From contig BSNO01000003.1 in assembly GCA_030160035.1 (NCBI GenBank), forward strand, positions 744,001-808,000: DNA of 64,000 bases, in the 5' to 3' direction. A model generated the notes under the pieces. That model was not told the origin of the DNA, searched no databases, and was given only the letters and a program-made list of their open reading frames with translations. Positions 27,525-37,393 of the stretch are shown here, in pieces; position 1 is the first letter of the stretch; each line of letters starts with the position of its first letter. The DNA comes from Rhizobium albus (GTDB taxonomy: Bacteria; Pseudomonadota; Alphaproteobacteria; Rhizobiales; Rhizobiaceae). The position numbers and the translations under genes are program-made.

Positions 27525-29672
27525 TCAAGCCGCTTGTGGCTTGCTTCGGATGGCGGCGATCAGTTCGAGCGCCGCTTCGGCAATCACGGTACCCGGAGGA
27601 AATATCGCGTCGGCGCCGGCACGGCGCAATGCCTCGAAATCGTCCGGCGGAATCACGCCGCCGACCGCGATCAGTACGCCGTCGCCACCGCGCTTATCGA
27701 GCGCAGCTTTCAGTTCGGGGACGAGCGTGAGGTGACCGGCAGCCAGCGAGGAGGCGCCAACAATGTGCGCGCCTTCTGCAAGCGCAAGATCGGCGACCTC
27801 TTCCGGCGTCTGGAACATCGCACCGACGATGACATCGAAGCCAAGATCGGCAAAGGCTGTGGCGATGACTTTCTGGCCACGATCATGGCCGTCCTGTCCC
27901 ATTTTCGCGACCAGTATCCGCGGCTTTACGCCCGTTTCGCGTAGAAAAGCCTCGACTGCCCGGACAGCTTCCTCGAAGGCTGGGTTCTCGCCGCCGATCT
28001 CCTTCCGGTAGACGCCCGAAATGGTGCGAACCTCTGCCACGTGGCGGCCAAATGCCTTCTCGAGCGCGAGGGAGATCTCGCCCACAGTGGCTCGGGCGCG
28101 CGCTGCTTCCACGGAGAATGCGAGCAAATTGCCCTGGCCGGAGCGAGCAGCTTCGGTCAGCCGATCGAGCGCGGTCTCGACGGCGGCCACATCGCGCGTG
28201 CCCTTCAATTGCTGCAGCTTGGACAGTTGGCGGGCGCGCACTTCGGCATTGTCGACCTTCAGCACGTCGACGTCGATTTCTTCCGACGTCCGGTAGGCAT
28301 TGACGCCGACGACCGTCTGCTGGCCGCTGTCGATCCGCGCCTGGGTGCGGGCGGCGGCTTCCTCGATCCTGAGCTTCGGGATGCCCTGTTCGATCGCCTT
28401 GGCCATGCCGCCGAGGCTTTCCACCTCTTCGATGTGCGTGAGCGCGCGGGCAGCGAGGTCGTGCGTCAGCCGCTCGACATGGAAGGAGCCGCCCCAGGGA
28501 TCGATGAGTTTGGTGGTACCGGATTCCGCTTGGAGAATGAGCTGGGTGTTGCGGGCGATCCGCGCGGAGTGATCGGTCGGCAGCGCCAACGCCTCATCGA
28601 AGGAATTCGTATGGAGCGATTGCGTGTGGCCCTGCGTCGCCGCCATGGCCTCCAGCATGGTGCGCATCACGTTGTTCATCGGATCCTGCGCCGTCAGCGA
28701 CCAGCCGGAGGTCTGGCTGTGGGTGCGCAACGCCAGCGAGCGCTGATCCTTGGGATCGAAGTTCTTCTTCATCAACGACGCCCAGATGAGCCGGGCCGCG
28801 CGCAGCTTCGCGACTTCCATGAAGAAGTTCATGCCGATCGCCCAGAAGAAGGAGAGGCGGGGCGCAAAAGCATCGATGTCCTGGCCGCTCGCGACACCGG
28901 CACGCGCGTATTCGATGCCGTCGGCGATCGTGTAGGCAAGCTCGAGATCGGCCGTCGCTCCGGCCTCCTGCATGTGGTAGCCGGAGATCGAGATCGAATT
29001 GAATTTCGGCATCTTTTCCGCCGTGTAGGCGAAGATGTCCGAGACGATCCGCATCGAAGGTTGTGGCGGGTAAATGTAGGTGTTGCGGACCATGAACTCC
29101 TTCAGGATGTCGTTCTGAATGGTCCCGGCAAGCTTCTCGGGCGGCACGCCCTGTTCCTCGCCGGCAACGATATAGAGCGCCATGATCGGCAGCACCGCTC
29201 CGTTCATGGTCATTGATACGGTCATCTCGTCGAGCGGGATGCCGTCGAAGAGCTGCTGCATGTCGAGGATGGAATCGATCGCGACTCCGGCCATGCCGAC
29301 ATCGCCGGCGACGCGCGGATGGTCGCTGTCATAGCCGCGGTGTGTCGCGAGATCAAAGGCGATCGACAGGCCTTTTTGGCCGGCAGCGAGGTTGCGGCGG
29401 TAGAAGGCGTTTGATTCTTCGGCGGTCGAGAACCCGGCATATTGGCGGATTGTCCAGGGCTTCTGAACATACATTGTCGGATAGGGACCGCGGATGAAGG
29501 GGGCAATGCCGGGATGGCTGTCGAGATAGGGCAGGCCATCGATATCGGCCGCACCATAGCTTTGCCGAACTGCGATCCCTTCCGGCGTCTGCCATTCGCC
29601 GCTTGTAGCGGTTGGAACCTCAATGGCGGGCGACTGCCAGCCGATCGTGGTGAAATCGGGAAGCTTGCTCAT
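27525..29672 (-). CDS. mutB: Methylmalonyl-CoA mutase, large (catalytic) subunit
   Basis: A 715-residue B12-dependent mutase that interconverts (R)-methylmalonyl-CoA and succinyl-CoA, the last step of propionate and odd-chain breakdown and part of the ethylmalonyl-CoA pathway. The N-terminal TIM barrel has [21 protein letters not shown] (near residue 60-80, split here by wording) and the radical core [12 protein letters not shown]; the C-terminal cobalamin domain carries [10 protein letters not shown] (about residue 600), the DxHxxG motif that ligates cobalt. The start ATG overlaps the stop of the small subunit by 4 bases. The toxin-antitoxin pair lies downstream on the same strand. Confidence 0.96.
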   Translation of the reverse strand: MSKLPDFTTIGWQSPAIEVPTATSGEWQTPEGIAVRQSYGAADIDGLPYLDSHPGIAPFIRGPYPTMYVQKPWTIRQYAGFSTAEESNAFYRRNLAAGQKGLSIAFDLATHRGYDSDHPRVAGDVGMAGVAIDSILDMQQLFDGIPLDEMTVSMTMNGAVLPIMALYIVAGEEQGVPPEKLAGTIQNDILKEFMVRNTYIYPPQPSMRIVSDIFAYTAEKMPKFNSISISGYHMQEAGATADLELAYTIADGIEYARAGVASGQDIDAFAPRLSFFWAIGMNFFMEVAKLRAARLIWASLMKKNFDPKDQRSLALRTHSQTSGWSLTAQDPMNNVMRTMLEAMAATQGHTQSLHTNSFDEALALPTDHSARIARNTQLILQAESGTTKLIDPWGGSFHVERLTHDLAARALTHIEEVESLGGMAKAIEQGIPKLRIEEAAARTQARIDSGQQTVVGVNAYRTSEEIDVDVLKVDNAEVRARQLSKLQQLKGTRDVAAVETALDRLTEAARSGQGNLLAFSVEAARARATVGEISLALEKAFGRHVAEVRTISGVYRKEIGGENPAFEEAVRAVEAFLRETGVKPRILVAKMGQDGHDRGQKVIATAFADLGFDVIVGAMFQTPEEVADLALAEGAHIVGASSLAAGHLTLVPELKAALDKRGGDGVLIAVGGVIPPDDFEALRRAGADAIFPPGTVIAEAALELIAAIRSKPQAA

Positions 29673-31033
29673 GCGGCTTCTCCCGTCTCGAGCATCTCGT
29701 CGAGCCGAACCGGTGATAGGGCACCGCGTTCCATGGTGGAAGGATCGCGCTCCATCGATACCGTCATCGGCCGATCACGCGTCGGTTGAAAGCGTGTCGT
29801 GCCGATGATCGTGCGTTGCCCGGCGGCTATTGCTTCATGACGCGCACGTCGCTTCTCCGCGATGCGTGCGGTGATGAGCCCATGCTGGATGCTTTGCGCC
29901 AGACCACCTTCGCCCTCGATCTGCTGGAAGACCTGCCAGCCCAATTCAGCTAGCTCTCCGGTGAGATGCTCGATGCCGCCGGAGCCAGCGCCGGGATCGA
30001 GAACATGGGCGAGGTGGCCCTCATCGATCAGGACAGCCTGGGTGTTGCGGGCGATGCGGCGGGCGAAACGGTCGGGAAGGCCAAGTGGTAATGTATGGGG
30101 GAGAACGGACACCGAATCCGCGCCACCGATGCCCGCGGCGAACACCGCGATGGTGTTGCGCAGGATGTTGGTTTCCGGGTCGCGCTGCGCAAGCATACGG
30201 TAGGAGGTCTCGGCATGGAGATGCGCGCCGAAGGGTTCCTCGATGCCGAGCAGTTCCATCAAACGCGCATGGAGGATGCGAAGCGCCCGGAACTTGGCGA
30301 TCGTCAGGAACTGGTCCTGGTCGGCCGAAAGCACGAATTCGGTCGCGGCGAGCGCCGAACCCACATCGATCCCCGTCCGTTCTGCCATGCGCAGTGCCTC
30401 GACGGCAGCGGCAAGCGTGAAACCGAGTTCCTGGGCTTCGCTCGCACCGGCGTTGTGCGCAAGCGTCCCGTCGGCGCGCATCACAGTCCCATCGAGGTCG
30501 AGATCGAAGGCCCGTGCGATCACATCTGGCCCATGCTGGACAAGCGGAGAAATGCCGAGATCCACATGGGCGGTGCCGTCTTCGGGCTGCGCTTCTAGCC
30601 CATCCAGAAGCGCGCTCAAATCCCTGGCCGGTGCATCGAAACGAATTTCCTGCACGGCACGGATCGTCGCCAGATGCTTGGGGAGTTGATCGATATCGAC
30701 GCCGAAACCATAGGCCGAGGCAGCGCCGGTCAGAGATATCGACAAACCCGTGGCGCCGCCGCCGATGTCCGCTTCGATCTGCACTTCGGCACGCGGCAGG
30801 TCGGGGTCGTCGAGCCTCTGGGAGATCGTCCATGGCTGCGTCGGATGCGAACGGGTTCTTAAAGAAGCGTCGGGAACGCGAACTGCGATCGGGCCGAATG
30901 CGATGCCGTCATCGGTGTGGCTGACAAGCTCGTCATCGAAGCTTGCACCCTTCAAAGCGCGCAAGACGAGAGCGCGCCAATCCTCTGCAGAGGAGGGGCT
31001 GAAGGCAGTTGTTTCGAAAAGATCAGGCGTCAT
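29669..31033 (-). CDS. mutA: Methylmalonyl-CoA mutase, small subunit, lacking the B12 domain
   Basis: A 454-residue protein homologous to the barrel of the mutase, with [22 protein letters not shown] and [15 protein letters not shown]. It ends shortly after the barrel ([15 protein letters not shown]) and has no DxHxxG cobalamin motif. In heterodimeric mutases the small subunit is structural; known MutA proteins are longer, about 640 residues, and keep a degenerate B12 domain, so this is a shortened form. The ATG at 31033 (MTPDLFETT) has GGGAG about 9 bases upstream. It is translationally coupled to mutB. Many rhizobia use a single-chain mutase instead. Confidence 0.9.
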   Translation of the reverse strand: MTPDLFETTAFSPSSAEDWRALVLRALKGASFDDELVSHTDDGIAFGPIAVRVPDASLRTRSHPTQPWTISQRLDDPDLPRAEVQIEADIGGGATGLSISLTGAASAYGFGVDIDQLPKHLATIRAVQEIRFDAPARDLSALLDGLEAQPEDGTAHVDLGISPLVQHGPDVIARAFDLDLDGTVMRADGTLAHNAGASEAQELGFTLAAAVEALRMAERTGIDVGSALAATEFVLSADQDQFLTIAKFRALRILHARLMELLGIEEPFGAHLHAETSYRMLAQRDPETNILRNTIAVFAAGIGGADSVSVLPHTLPLGLPDRFARRIARNTQAVLIDEGHLAHVLDPGAGSGGIEHLTGELAELGWQVFQQIEGEGGLAQSIQHGLITARIAEKRRARHEAIAAGQRTIIGTTRFQPTRDRPMTVSMERDPSTMERGALSPVRLDEMLETGEAA

Positions 31034-31140
31034 AGAAGCGTCTCCCACCGATTTGCGGTGCGAGGCGGACAATATGGGGCCCGCGACGGCCGTGCAACGC
31101 GACGGAAGACCAAGGCGGGCGGCTGAAGCAGCCCATCAAA

Positions 31141-31190
31141 CAAAAAAGGCAGGCTCAGGCCGTGGACGATGTCCGAACCTGAGCCTGCCT
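31141..31190 (-). terminator. Intrinsic terminator of the small DUF gene
   Basis: On the minus strand AGGCAGGCTCAGG (31190-31178) pairs with CCTGAGCCTGCCT (31159-31147), a perfect 13-pair stem, followed by six T residues. It lies 18 bases after the stop of the gene at 31208-31558 and isolates it from mutA. Confidence 0.93.
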
Positions 31191-31207
31191 CAAGAGTGAT
31201 GCTCGGC

Positions 31208-31558
31208 TCAGACGAACTGGCTGAGACCGGGGATGGAGGCGACGACCTGGTCGACCGTCTCTTCGCCCACATGCTGCTTGGCGAAGGCAACCGTTTCGCG
31301 GGCGACGCCGGAGATTTCGCCCATGCCGAGGCCGGCCGACATCAGCTGTTGGCCGAGACCCATGACGCCACCGCCGGTGGCTTCGCCGCCATGCTCCGCG
31401 ACGGCTTCCGGGCCGCCGGGGATGCCTTCGACCATCTTGGCTGCAGGTCCATCGGCGCCTTCGCGCTGCAGGAAACCGAGGATGAGGCCAACGGCCTTGC
31501 GGGCAGTTGCATCATCGATGCCGACATTGGCCGTGATGCGGGAAATCAGTTCGTCCAT
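31208..31558 (-). CDS. Small conserved protein, DUF2780/DUF2267-like
   Basis: A 116-residue protein with no signal peptide. It begins MDELISRITANVGIDD, continues with an amphipathic helix ARKAVGLILGFLQREG, a Gly-rich middle with GGVMGLGQQLMSAGLGMG, and ends VDQVVASIPGLSQFV. The pattern of two half-repeats with a Gly-rich linker resembles DUF2780 and DUF2267 proteins; function unknown. AAGGAG is about 8 bases before the ATG at 31558. It has its own terminator and is divergent from the HerA-like gene, so it is monocistronic. Confidence 0.7.
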   Translation of the reverse strand: MDELISRITANVGIDDATARKAVGLILGFLQREGADGPAAKMVEGIPGGPEAVAEHGGEATGGGVMGLGQQLMSAGLGMGEISGVARETVAFAKQHVGEETVDQVVASIPGLSQFV

Positions 31559-31722
31559 CTTCTGGCTCCTTCTCCCTTGGATGACGTGTACGTCAACGTC
31601 ATATGGGCGTTCCCTCGCAATCGCAAGCTCTCGCGCGACGTCGTCTGAATGAGCTTTTGCAAATGGATCAGCTTTGCGCAACATACGATCACAGGCGTTC
31701 TTCGAAGGGATGACGAGGCCAC

Positions 31723-33309
31723 ATGCTGCAGGATGGAAAGCTGTATATCGGAACCAGCCGTGATCCCGGCGATGCCAACAAGAAGGGCGAGTATCTCGAT
31801 CTCAAATACGCCAATCGCCACGGCCTGATCACCGGCGCGACGGGTACGGGCAAGACCGTCACCTTGCAAATTTTGGCGGAAGCGTTTTCCGCAGCGGGCG
31901 TTCCCGTATTCTGCTCCGATGTGAAAGGCGATCTGGCCGGTCTCGCCATGGCGGGGGAGAGCAAGGGGTTCCTGGAGGAGCGCGCGCAGAAGATAGGCCT
32001 CGATTCCTATGGATACCGGGCAACGCCCACCGTCTTCTGGGATCTTTTCGGCGAGAAGGGTCACCGCGTCCGCACGACCATGACCGAGATGGGCCCGCTT
32101 TTGCTGGCGCGCATGATGGACGCTTCTGAAGCGCAGGAAGGCGTGTTGAACATCGCCTTCAAGATCGCGGACGAGCATGGCTTGCCGATCCTGGATCTGA
32201 AGGATCTGCGCAGCCTCCTCATCTATATGAGTGAGCAGGCGAGTGCTCTTTCGGCGATCTATGGAAATATTTCGCCGCAGTCGGTGGGCGCGATCCAGCG
32301 CAGCCTTCTGGTTCTGGAACAGCAGGGGGCCGAGCAGTTCTTCGGCGAACCGGCGCTTCGGATCGAAGATTTGATGCGCACGACGGTCGACGGTCGCGGC
32401 ATCGTCAATGTGCTCGCCGCCGAACGGTTGATGATGAACCCGCGGCTTTACGCGACGTTTCTGCTTTGGCTGCTTTCGGAACTGTTCGAGGAACTGCCCG
32501 AAGTGGGCGATCCGGAAAAGCCGAAGCTCGTCTTCTTCTTCGATGAGGCACATCTTCTGTTTTCTGAAGCGCCAAGGGTGCTTCTGGAGCGGGTCGAGCA
32601 GGTCGTTCGGCTGATCCGCTCGAAAGGGGTCGGCGTCTATTTCGTCACGCAGAACCCGCTCGATGTGCCAGAGACTGTGCTGGCACAGCTTGGCAACCGC
32701 ATCCAGCACGCGCTGCGCGCCTATACGCCGCGCGAGCAGAAGGCCGTGAAGGTGGCGGCCGAGACGTTCAGGCAAAACCCCGAATTCGATTGCTTCGAGG
32801 CCATCACGCAGCTCGGCACCGGCGAAGCGCTCGTCTCCACACTGGAACCGAAGGGCGCGCCATCCATGGTGGAGCGCACGCTCATCCGTCCGCCGTCGTC
32901 CCGGCTCGGACCGATCGACGATGCCGAGCGGCGCGCGATCATGGCGACGTCGCCGGTTGCGGGGCTGTATGATCGCGACGTGGACAGTGAGTCCGCCCAC
33001 GAGATTCTGACGGCGCGCGCGGCTCAGGTGGCCGCAGCGGAAGAAGAGCGGCGGCGCAAGGAAGCCGAAGCGGAGACAGAAGTTCAGGAAACGCGGCGCT
33101 GGACCCTGCCGGGCTTCGGCGACAACGAGGCCGATGACTATGATGACCGCGGACGAAAGACGTCGGGACGGCGGGCCACGCCTCGCTCCGGCTATCAGCG
33201 GCAGACGGTGACGGAAACCGTCGTCAAGACCGTTGCGCGAACGGCGGCAAACCAGATCGGCCGCGCTCTGGTGCGCGGTATTCTCGGCAGCCTGAAGCGC
33301 GGGCTCTGA
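31723..33309 (+). CDS. HerA-like ATPase (DUF853)
   Basis: A 528-residue FtsK/HerA superfamily ATPase. The N-terminal beta strand region is followed by Walker [13 protein letters not shown] (residues 38-49) and, near residue 268-278, Walker [15 protein letters not shown] conserved arginine-rich C-terminal tail with Glu/Arg coiled coil (about residues 435-460) ends in hydrophobic [13 protein letters not shown]. The DUF853 group is widespread and poorly studied; it is thought to act on DNA or in envelope biology, and no nuclease partner such as NurA is adjacent. Single gene; bidirectional terminator downstream. Confidence 0.88.
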   Translation: MLQDGKLYIGTSRDPGDANKKGEYLDLKYANRHGLITGATGTGKTVTLQILAEAFSAAGVPVFCSDVKGDLAGLAMAGESKGFLEERAQKIGLDSYGYRATPTVFWDLFGEKGHRVRTTMTEMGPLLLARMMDASEAQEGVLNIAFKIADEHGLPILDLKDLRSLLIYMSEQASALSAIYGNISPQSVGAIQRSLLVLEQQGAEQFFGEPALRIEDLMRTTVDGRGIVNVLAAERLMMNPRLYATFLLWLLSELFEELPEVGDPEKPKLVFFFDEAHLLFSEAPRVLLERVEQVVRLIRSKGVGVYFVTQNPLDVPETVLAQLGNRIQHALRAYTPREQKAVKVAAETFRQNPEFDCFEAITQLGTGEALVSTLEPKGAPSMVERTLIRPPSSRLGPIDDAERRAIMATSPVAGLYDRDVDSESAHEILTARAAQVAAAEEERRRKEAEAETEVQETRRWTLPGFGDNEADDYDDRGRKTSGRRATPRSGYQRQTVTETVVKTVARTAANQIGRALVRGILGSLKRGL

Positions 33310-33315
33310 AACAAA

Positions 33316-33350
33316 AGAGGCCGGGCGGAGCTAAGCTCAACCCGGCCTCT
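33316..33350. terminator. Bidirectional terminator between herA-like and L,D-transpeptidase genes
   Basis: AGAGGCCGGG (33316-33325) pairs perfectly with CCCGGCCTCT (33341-33350), 15-base loop. On the minus strand the stem is followed by TTTTGTTT, a good T-tract for the L,D-transpeptidase gene; on the plus strand only CTAT follows. Confidence 0.88.
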
Positions 33351-33370
33351 CTATCAAAGCGCGATTAAAA

Positions 33371-34156
33371 TCAGGCGACGGTCGGTGCTACCATGCGCGG
33401 CAGGTTGCCCGTGACGAGGATGGGCGTTCCGTTCGGGACGCGGTCGTGCAGATCGATCACGTCCTGGTTCAGCATGCGCACGCAGCCGGAAGACACCGAC
33501 TTGCCAATCGTCCACCATTCCGGCGAGCCGTGAATACGGTAGATCGTGTCGACGCCGTTCTGGAAAATGTAGAGCGCACGCGCACCGAGCGGGTTGTCGA
33601 GGCCTGGATCCATGCCGCCATTCGCGATGGAGTAAGGCTCGAGCTCAGGCTGGCGGGCGACCATCTCATCTGGCGGAGTCCAGCGCGGCCAGGCGCGCTT
33701 GTACTGGACGACGGCGCGGCCCTGCCACGCGAAGCCTTCACGGCCCAAGCCGACGCCGTAGCGCATTGCCTGGCCGTCTTCCCGCGTCAGGTAGAGGAAG
33801 TGGTTGTTGGTATCGACCACAATCGTACCTGGGCGTTCGCCGGTCGGATCCTGAACGAGCTGGCGCAGATAGACGGGGTCCATGCGCTCGACCGGGATGG
33901 CAGGAAGCGGGAACTGCTCCTGCGGCATCGGTGCGTACATGGATGCGAACGGGCTCACGCTCGGCGGGATGCCGGCGCCACGATCGAGCGGCGACCGGTA
34001 GAGCGGATTGGTTTCGGCGTTGAACTCTGCCGTGGACATGCCGGTGGTGCAGCCCGCCAAAGCGAGAAGCGATGCTGCGCCGCCACCGAGAAAGGCACGG
34101 CGGCCGAGTGCGGAGTGATCCCGCCGCTCCCGGACTGTGTTGGAAATACTCATCAT
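33371..34156 (-). CDS. L,D-transpeptidase (YkuD domain), lipoprotein
   Basis: A 261-residue paralogue of the protein at 12655-13275. N-terminal RRAFLGGGAASLLALAGC combines an Arg pair with a lipobox ending at Cys36. The YkuD domain has IHGSPEWWTIGKS (His209) and VSSGCVRML (Cys225), the same 16-residue spacing as in the paralogue. It would form 3-3 cross-links in the periplasm, which are abundant in polar-growing Rhizobiales. Two ATG codons occur in tandem (34156, 34153); the second has the better spacing to GGGA. Monocistronic. Confidence 0.92.
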   Translation of the reverse strand: MMSISNTVRERRDHSALGRRAFLGGGAASLLALAGCTTGMSTAEFNAETNPLYRSPLDRGAGIPPSVSPFASMYAPMPQEQFPLPAIPVERMDPVYLRQLVQDPTGERPGTIVVDTNNHFLYLTREDGQAMRYGVGLGREGFAWQGRAVVQYKRAWPRWTPPDEMVARQPELEPYSIANGGMDPGLDNPLGARALYIFQNGVDTIYRIHGSPEWWTIGKSVSSGCVRMLNQDVIDLHDRVPNGTPILVTGNLPRMVAPTVA

Positions 34157-34293
34157 GTGTCCCGCTGTTAGGAAACGTTATCGAAATGACGTGGGTACCG
34201 ATTTGTTCCCGCATTGTGTCGGAGTGCAGGCAGTATGTTGCGCAAATGTAACACTCGTGATCGACCTTGCATTCATGCTCAGGCTGCGGAGGT

Positions 34294-34944
34294 TCAAAGG
34301 CCCGAAAGGCTGGGCAGGATCAGGGATGGCGCAAGATCCTGATATTCGTCCGGCATCTGGTTGCGATTGATCCACACCGGCCGAAATCCGAATTTTGCAG
34401 CACCTGCAATGTCCCAGCGATTGGATGATTGGAACGAGATCGCTTCGGGATAGGCCCGATAGCTCGTGGTCACGAGCTCGTATACTTCCGGTGCCGTCTT
34501 AAAGACGCGCAGAGCATCGACGGAGAAAATGTCGTCGATGATTTCATCCAATGCGGCATTGCGGACGGCTGATTCCAACATTGCGGGCGATCCGTTGGAA
34601 AGAATGGCGACTTTGGCGCCGCGGGCCTTGAGTGCTTTGAGCACACCCGGAACTTCAGCATAGCAGTCGAGCTTGAAATAGGCATCGAGCAGGGTAGCCC
34701 GCACCGAGCGATCGACGTCCGGCATTGAGGCCAAGGCGAAATCGAGCGCTTCTTCCGTCAGCTGCCAGAAGTCACGATATGCGCCCATCAGGCTTCGGAC
34801 CCAGGAATATTCCAGCTGTTTGGCGCGCCACAATTGCGAGAGTGCCGGACCCTGAGGCCCAATGACGGAGGCATGCCGGCGGACTGCGGCGTGGACGTCG
34901 AAAAGCGTGCCATAGGCATCGAACACGTAAGCGGCATGGGTCAT
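34294..34944 (-). CDS. Haloacid dehalogenase, type II (HAD superfamily)
   Basis: A 216-residue HAD hydrolase of the L-2-haloacid dehalogenase type. Motif I is VFDAYGTLFD with the nucleophile Asp near residue 9, motif II ILSNGS near 113-118, motif III Lys in RVFKTAPEVYELV, and motif IV SSNRWDIAGAAKFGF, where the Asn-Arg-Trp-Asp block is typical of the dehalogenases rather than of phosphatases. AGGAG is 7 bases before the ATG at 34944. It hydrolyses 2-haloalkanoates in characterised relatives; the natural substrate here is unknown. Single gene. Confidence 0.88.
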   Translation of the reverse strand: MTHAAYVFDAYGTLFDVHAAVRRHASVIGPQGPALSQLWRAKQLEYSWVRSLMGAYRDFWQLTEEALDFALASMPDVDRSVRATLLDAYFKLDCYAEVPGVLKALKARGAKVAILSNGSPAMLESAVRNAALDEIIDDIFSVDALRVFKTAPEVYELVTTSYRAYPEAISFQSSNRWDIAGAAKFGFRPVWINRNQMPDEYQDLAPSLILPSLSGL

Positions 34945-35114
34945 CGACAAGCTCCTGCGATCGCTTCTCTAAATACAAAACGATCATCGCACCGCGGTAT
35001 CACGCAGTGACGAGCGATGGAATGCAAGACCGGCAGGCGCGCCACCGGTTGCCCTCGCGTTGACCTTCGCGCCGGCCCGGCGCTAAGCAGGCAGTAAATC
35101 GAGGAGATATCGAC

Positions 35115-35990
35115 ATGACCGTAGACACAAGAGCGCAATCCACCACCTGGACCTATGTCGACGGTGACTGGCATGAGGGCAACCCGCCTCTGATCGGTCC
35201 GCGGTCGCATGCCATGTGGCTCGGATCCACCGTGTTCGACGGGGCGCGCTGGTTCGACGGTGTGGCGCCGGATCTCGATCTGCACTGCCAGCGCGTCAAC
35301 GCGTCGGCGAGCGCACTCGGCATGATCCCGACCGAAGAGGCGGGGTCGATCGAAGGTCTAGCCAAGGACGGCCTGAAGAAGTTCGACGGCAAGACGGCGG
35401 TCTATATCCGGCCGATGTATTGGGCCGAGCATGGCGGCTATATGGGTGTTCCGGCCCAGGCGGAATCGACGCGCTTCGCGCTCTGCCTCTACGAATCACC
35501 GATGATTGCGCCGACCGGCTTTTCGGTGGGCGTTTCGCCCTTCCGCCGGCCGACGATCGAAACGATGCCGACCAACGCGAAGGCCGGATGCCTTTATCCC
35601 AACAACGCGCGTGCGATCCTCGATGCGCAGAGGCGCGGCTTCGACAACGCGCTCGTGCTAGACATGCTGGGCAACGTTGCGGAGACGGGGACCTCCAACA
35701 TCTTCATGGCGAATGACGGCGTCGTCTTCACGCCCGCTCCCAATGGTACCTTCCTCAGCGGCATCACGCGCGCCCGTGCGATCAAGTTGCTGCGCGACGC
35801 GGGGATGGAAGTTGTCGAAAAGAGCCTCCGCGTTGCCGATTTCCTGGATGCGGACGAGGTGTTTTCGACCGGCAACCACTCCAAAGTGGTGCCGGTGACC
35901 CGGGTCGAAGATCGCGAAATGCAGGCCGGACCGATCGCAGCTAAGCTCCGCTCGCTCTACCTCGATTGGGCCCGCGGTTTTCCGGTCTAA
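35115..35990 (+). CDS. Branched-chain amino acid aminotransferase (class IV PLP)
   Basis: A 291-residue fold-type IV aminotransferase. The PLP Lys is K156 in MPTNAKAGCLYPNN, and GTSNIFMANDGVVFTP and LSGITRARAIKLLRDAG give the phosphate-binding loop and conserved helix. It would transfer the amino group between Leu/Ile/Val and 2-oxoglutarate. Rhizobia often hold two such genes; the N terminus (TTWTYVDGDWHEGN) is the IlvE-like short form. D-amino acid transaminase and aminodeoxychorismate lyase share the fold but lack this pattern. GAGGAGAT precedes the ATG at 35115. Confidence 0.88.
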   Translation: MTVDTRAQSTTWTYVDGDWHEGNPPLIGPRSHAMWLGSTVFDGARWFDGVAPDLDLHCQRVNASASALGMIPTEEAGSIEGLAKDGLKKFDGKTAVYIRPMYWAEHGGYMGVPAQAESTRFALCLYESPMIAPTGFSVGVSPFRRPTIETMPTNAKAGCLYPNNARAILDAQRRGFDNALVLDMLGNVAETGTSNIFMANDGVVFTPAPNGTFLSGITRARAIKLLRDAGMEVVEKSLRVADFLDADEVFSTGNHSKVVPVTRVEDREMQAGPIAAKLRSLYLDWARGFPV

Positions 35991-36014
35991 GCGCGCAGAA
36001 GAGGCCGTTTGCGA

Positions 36015-36040
36015 GGAACAAATAGGTGAGCGGCACCGTT
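36015..36040 (+). promoter_or_regulatory. EcfG (RpoE2-type general stress sigma) promoter of sodB
   Basis: GGAAC at 36015-36019, a 17-base spacer, and CGTT at 36037-36040 match the alphaproteobacterial general stress response consensus GGAAC-N16/17-CGTT exactly. Transcription would start near 36048, about 68 bases before the sodB ATG at 36116. I found no other site in the window with both halves intact. Confidence 0.65.
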
Positions 36041-36115
36041 GCCGGTCCGAGCCCCGGCGCCTATGTAGCGATGGGACTGAATTTTAGAAATCTCTATATT
36101 CGAAAGGAGAGCGAT

Positions 36116-36718
36116 ATGGCTTTCGAACTTCCGGACCTGCCGTATGCCTATGACGCGCTGCAGCCCTACATGTCGAAGGAGACGCTCGAGTATCACCACG
36201 ACAAGCACCACAATGCTTACGTGACGACGGGCAACAAGCTTCTTGAAGGTTCGGGCCTCGAAGGTCAGAGCCTCGAAGACATTGTGAAGGGCTCCTACGG
36301 CAAGAACCAGGCGCTCTTCAACAACGCTGGCCAGCACTACAACCACAAGCACTTCTGGAACTGGATGAAGCCGAATGGCGGCGGCAAGAGCCTGCCCGGC
36401 GATCTGCAGAAGGCGATCGACAGCGACCTCGGCGGCTATGACAAGTTCCGCGAAGACTTCATCGCTGCCGGCACCGGCCAGTTCGGCTCGGGCTGGGCCT
36501 GGATTGCCGTGAAGAACGGCAAGCTCGAAATCATGAAGACGCCGAACGGCGAAAGCCCGCTGGTTCATGGCGCAACGCCGATTCTCGGCGTCGATGTGTG
36601 GGAGCATTCCTATTATATCGACTACCGCAACGCGCGGCCGAAATATCTGGAAGCATTCGTCGATAATCTCGTGAACTGGGATTATGTCGACGAGCTTTAT
36701 CAGGGCGCCCGTGGCTGA
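36116..36718 (+). CDS. sodB: Superoxide dismutase, Fe type
   Basis: A 200-residue Fe/Mn superoxide dismutase, cytoplasmic, converting superoxide to H2O2 and O2. Metal ligands are His27 (in LEYHHDKHHNAYV), His77 (NNAGQHYNHKHFW), and the Asp and His of VDVWEHSYYIDYRN. The Gln at 73 in NNAGQ is the Fe-type marker; Mn-type enzymes have it in the other half. AAAGGAG is 7 bases before the ATG. An imperfect dyad (TTTAGAA 36083-36089, TTCGAAA 36099-36105) lies in the leader but its 9-base spacer does not fit the known iron control box. A strong terminator follows. Confidence 0.95.
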   Translation: MAFELPDLPYAYDALQPYMSKETLEYHHDKHHNAYVTTGNKLLEGSGLEGQSLEDIVKGSYGKNQALFNNAGQHYNHKHFWNWMKPNGGGKSLPGDLQKAIDSDLGGYDKFREDFIAAGTGQFGSGWAWIAVKNGKLEIMKTPNGESPLVHGATPILGVDVWEHSYYIDYRNARPKYLEAFVDNLVNWDYVDELYQGARG

Positions 36719-36748
36719 GGTCACGCCCTTCACACGTTTATGTGATCC

Positions 36749-36777
36749 AAACCCCGGTCTTACAGGCCGGGGTTTTT
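36749..36777 (+). terminator. Intrinsic terminator of sodB
   Basis: AAACCCCGG (36749-36757) pairs with CCGGGGTTT (36767-36775), 9-base loop, followed by T residues to 36777. Confidence 0.95.
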
Positions 36778-36868
36778 GTTGTGCCGTCACAGGCCGATGA
36801 CCAAGATGCGGTTGTGTCGCAGACCGCGCCGCACGTGCCAGTTCCCGCAAAAGCAACGGAGATCGACG

Positions 36869-37321
36869 ATGAAGTCCAGACTAGCCATCGCAGCAGCACT
36901 GCTTTCCATCTCGGCGGCACTGATCCATCCCGCATCGTCACAGGACGGCGTGCCGCAGGAAGTTCGTCAGGATCTGATGGATGAAGTCGGCGATGCGACA
37001 GGCGTGATGGGCAACATGGTTCGAGGTCGCACGGATTATGACCCGGGAGCGGTCGCAGCGGCGCTGCAGACGATTTCGGAAAACACGGCGGTCTTCGCCG
37101 ACTACTTCCCTGAAGGGTCGGAGACAGGCTACGAGACCGAAGCGCTTCCGGCCATCTGGGAAAACAAGGCGGATTTCGAGCGGCTCTCCCAAGAAATGTC
37201 CACCAAGGCGGCTGAACTTGCCGCCGCGGTTCCGGCTGATCTTGCCTCCTTCCAGCCGGTCTTTCAGGACTTCACGCGCGGATGCGGCGCGTGTCACGAA
37301 GATTACCGCCAGGACAACTAA
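36869..37321 (+). CDS. Cytochrome c' family protein
   Basis: A 150-residue periplasmic haem protein. The signal peptide MKSRLAIAAALLSISAAL ends near PASSQ. A four-helix bundle pattern is followed by the single haem site CGACHEDYRQ at the extreme C terminus, which is the hallmark of cytochrome c' (PF01322); these bind NO or CO or shuttle electrons. GGAG is 9 bases before the ATG at 36869; the open frame upstream overlaps the sodB terminator. It directly precedes a dihaem cytochrome c gene 72 bases on. Confidence 0.88.
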   Translation: MKSRLAIAAALLSISAALIHPASSQDGVPQEVRQDLMDEVGDATGVMGNMVRGRTDYDPGAVAAALQTISENTAVFADYFPEGSETGYETEALPAIWENKADFERLSQEMSTKAAELAAAVPADLASFQPVFQDFTRGCGACHEDYRQDN

Positions 37322-37393
37322 TCATCCGAGGCGATCCCATCACCGTCGAGCGGGCCTTTGTGCTGGCTCGACGGACAGAAGAATGGAAAGAAA

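Noticed and set aside
36083-36105. TTTAGAA/TTCGAAA dyad in the sodB leader as an iron control element
   Set aside because: Nine-base spacer and one mismatch do not fit the known box.
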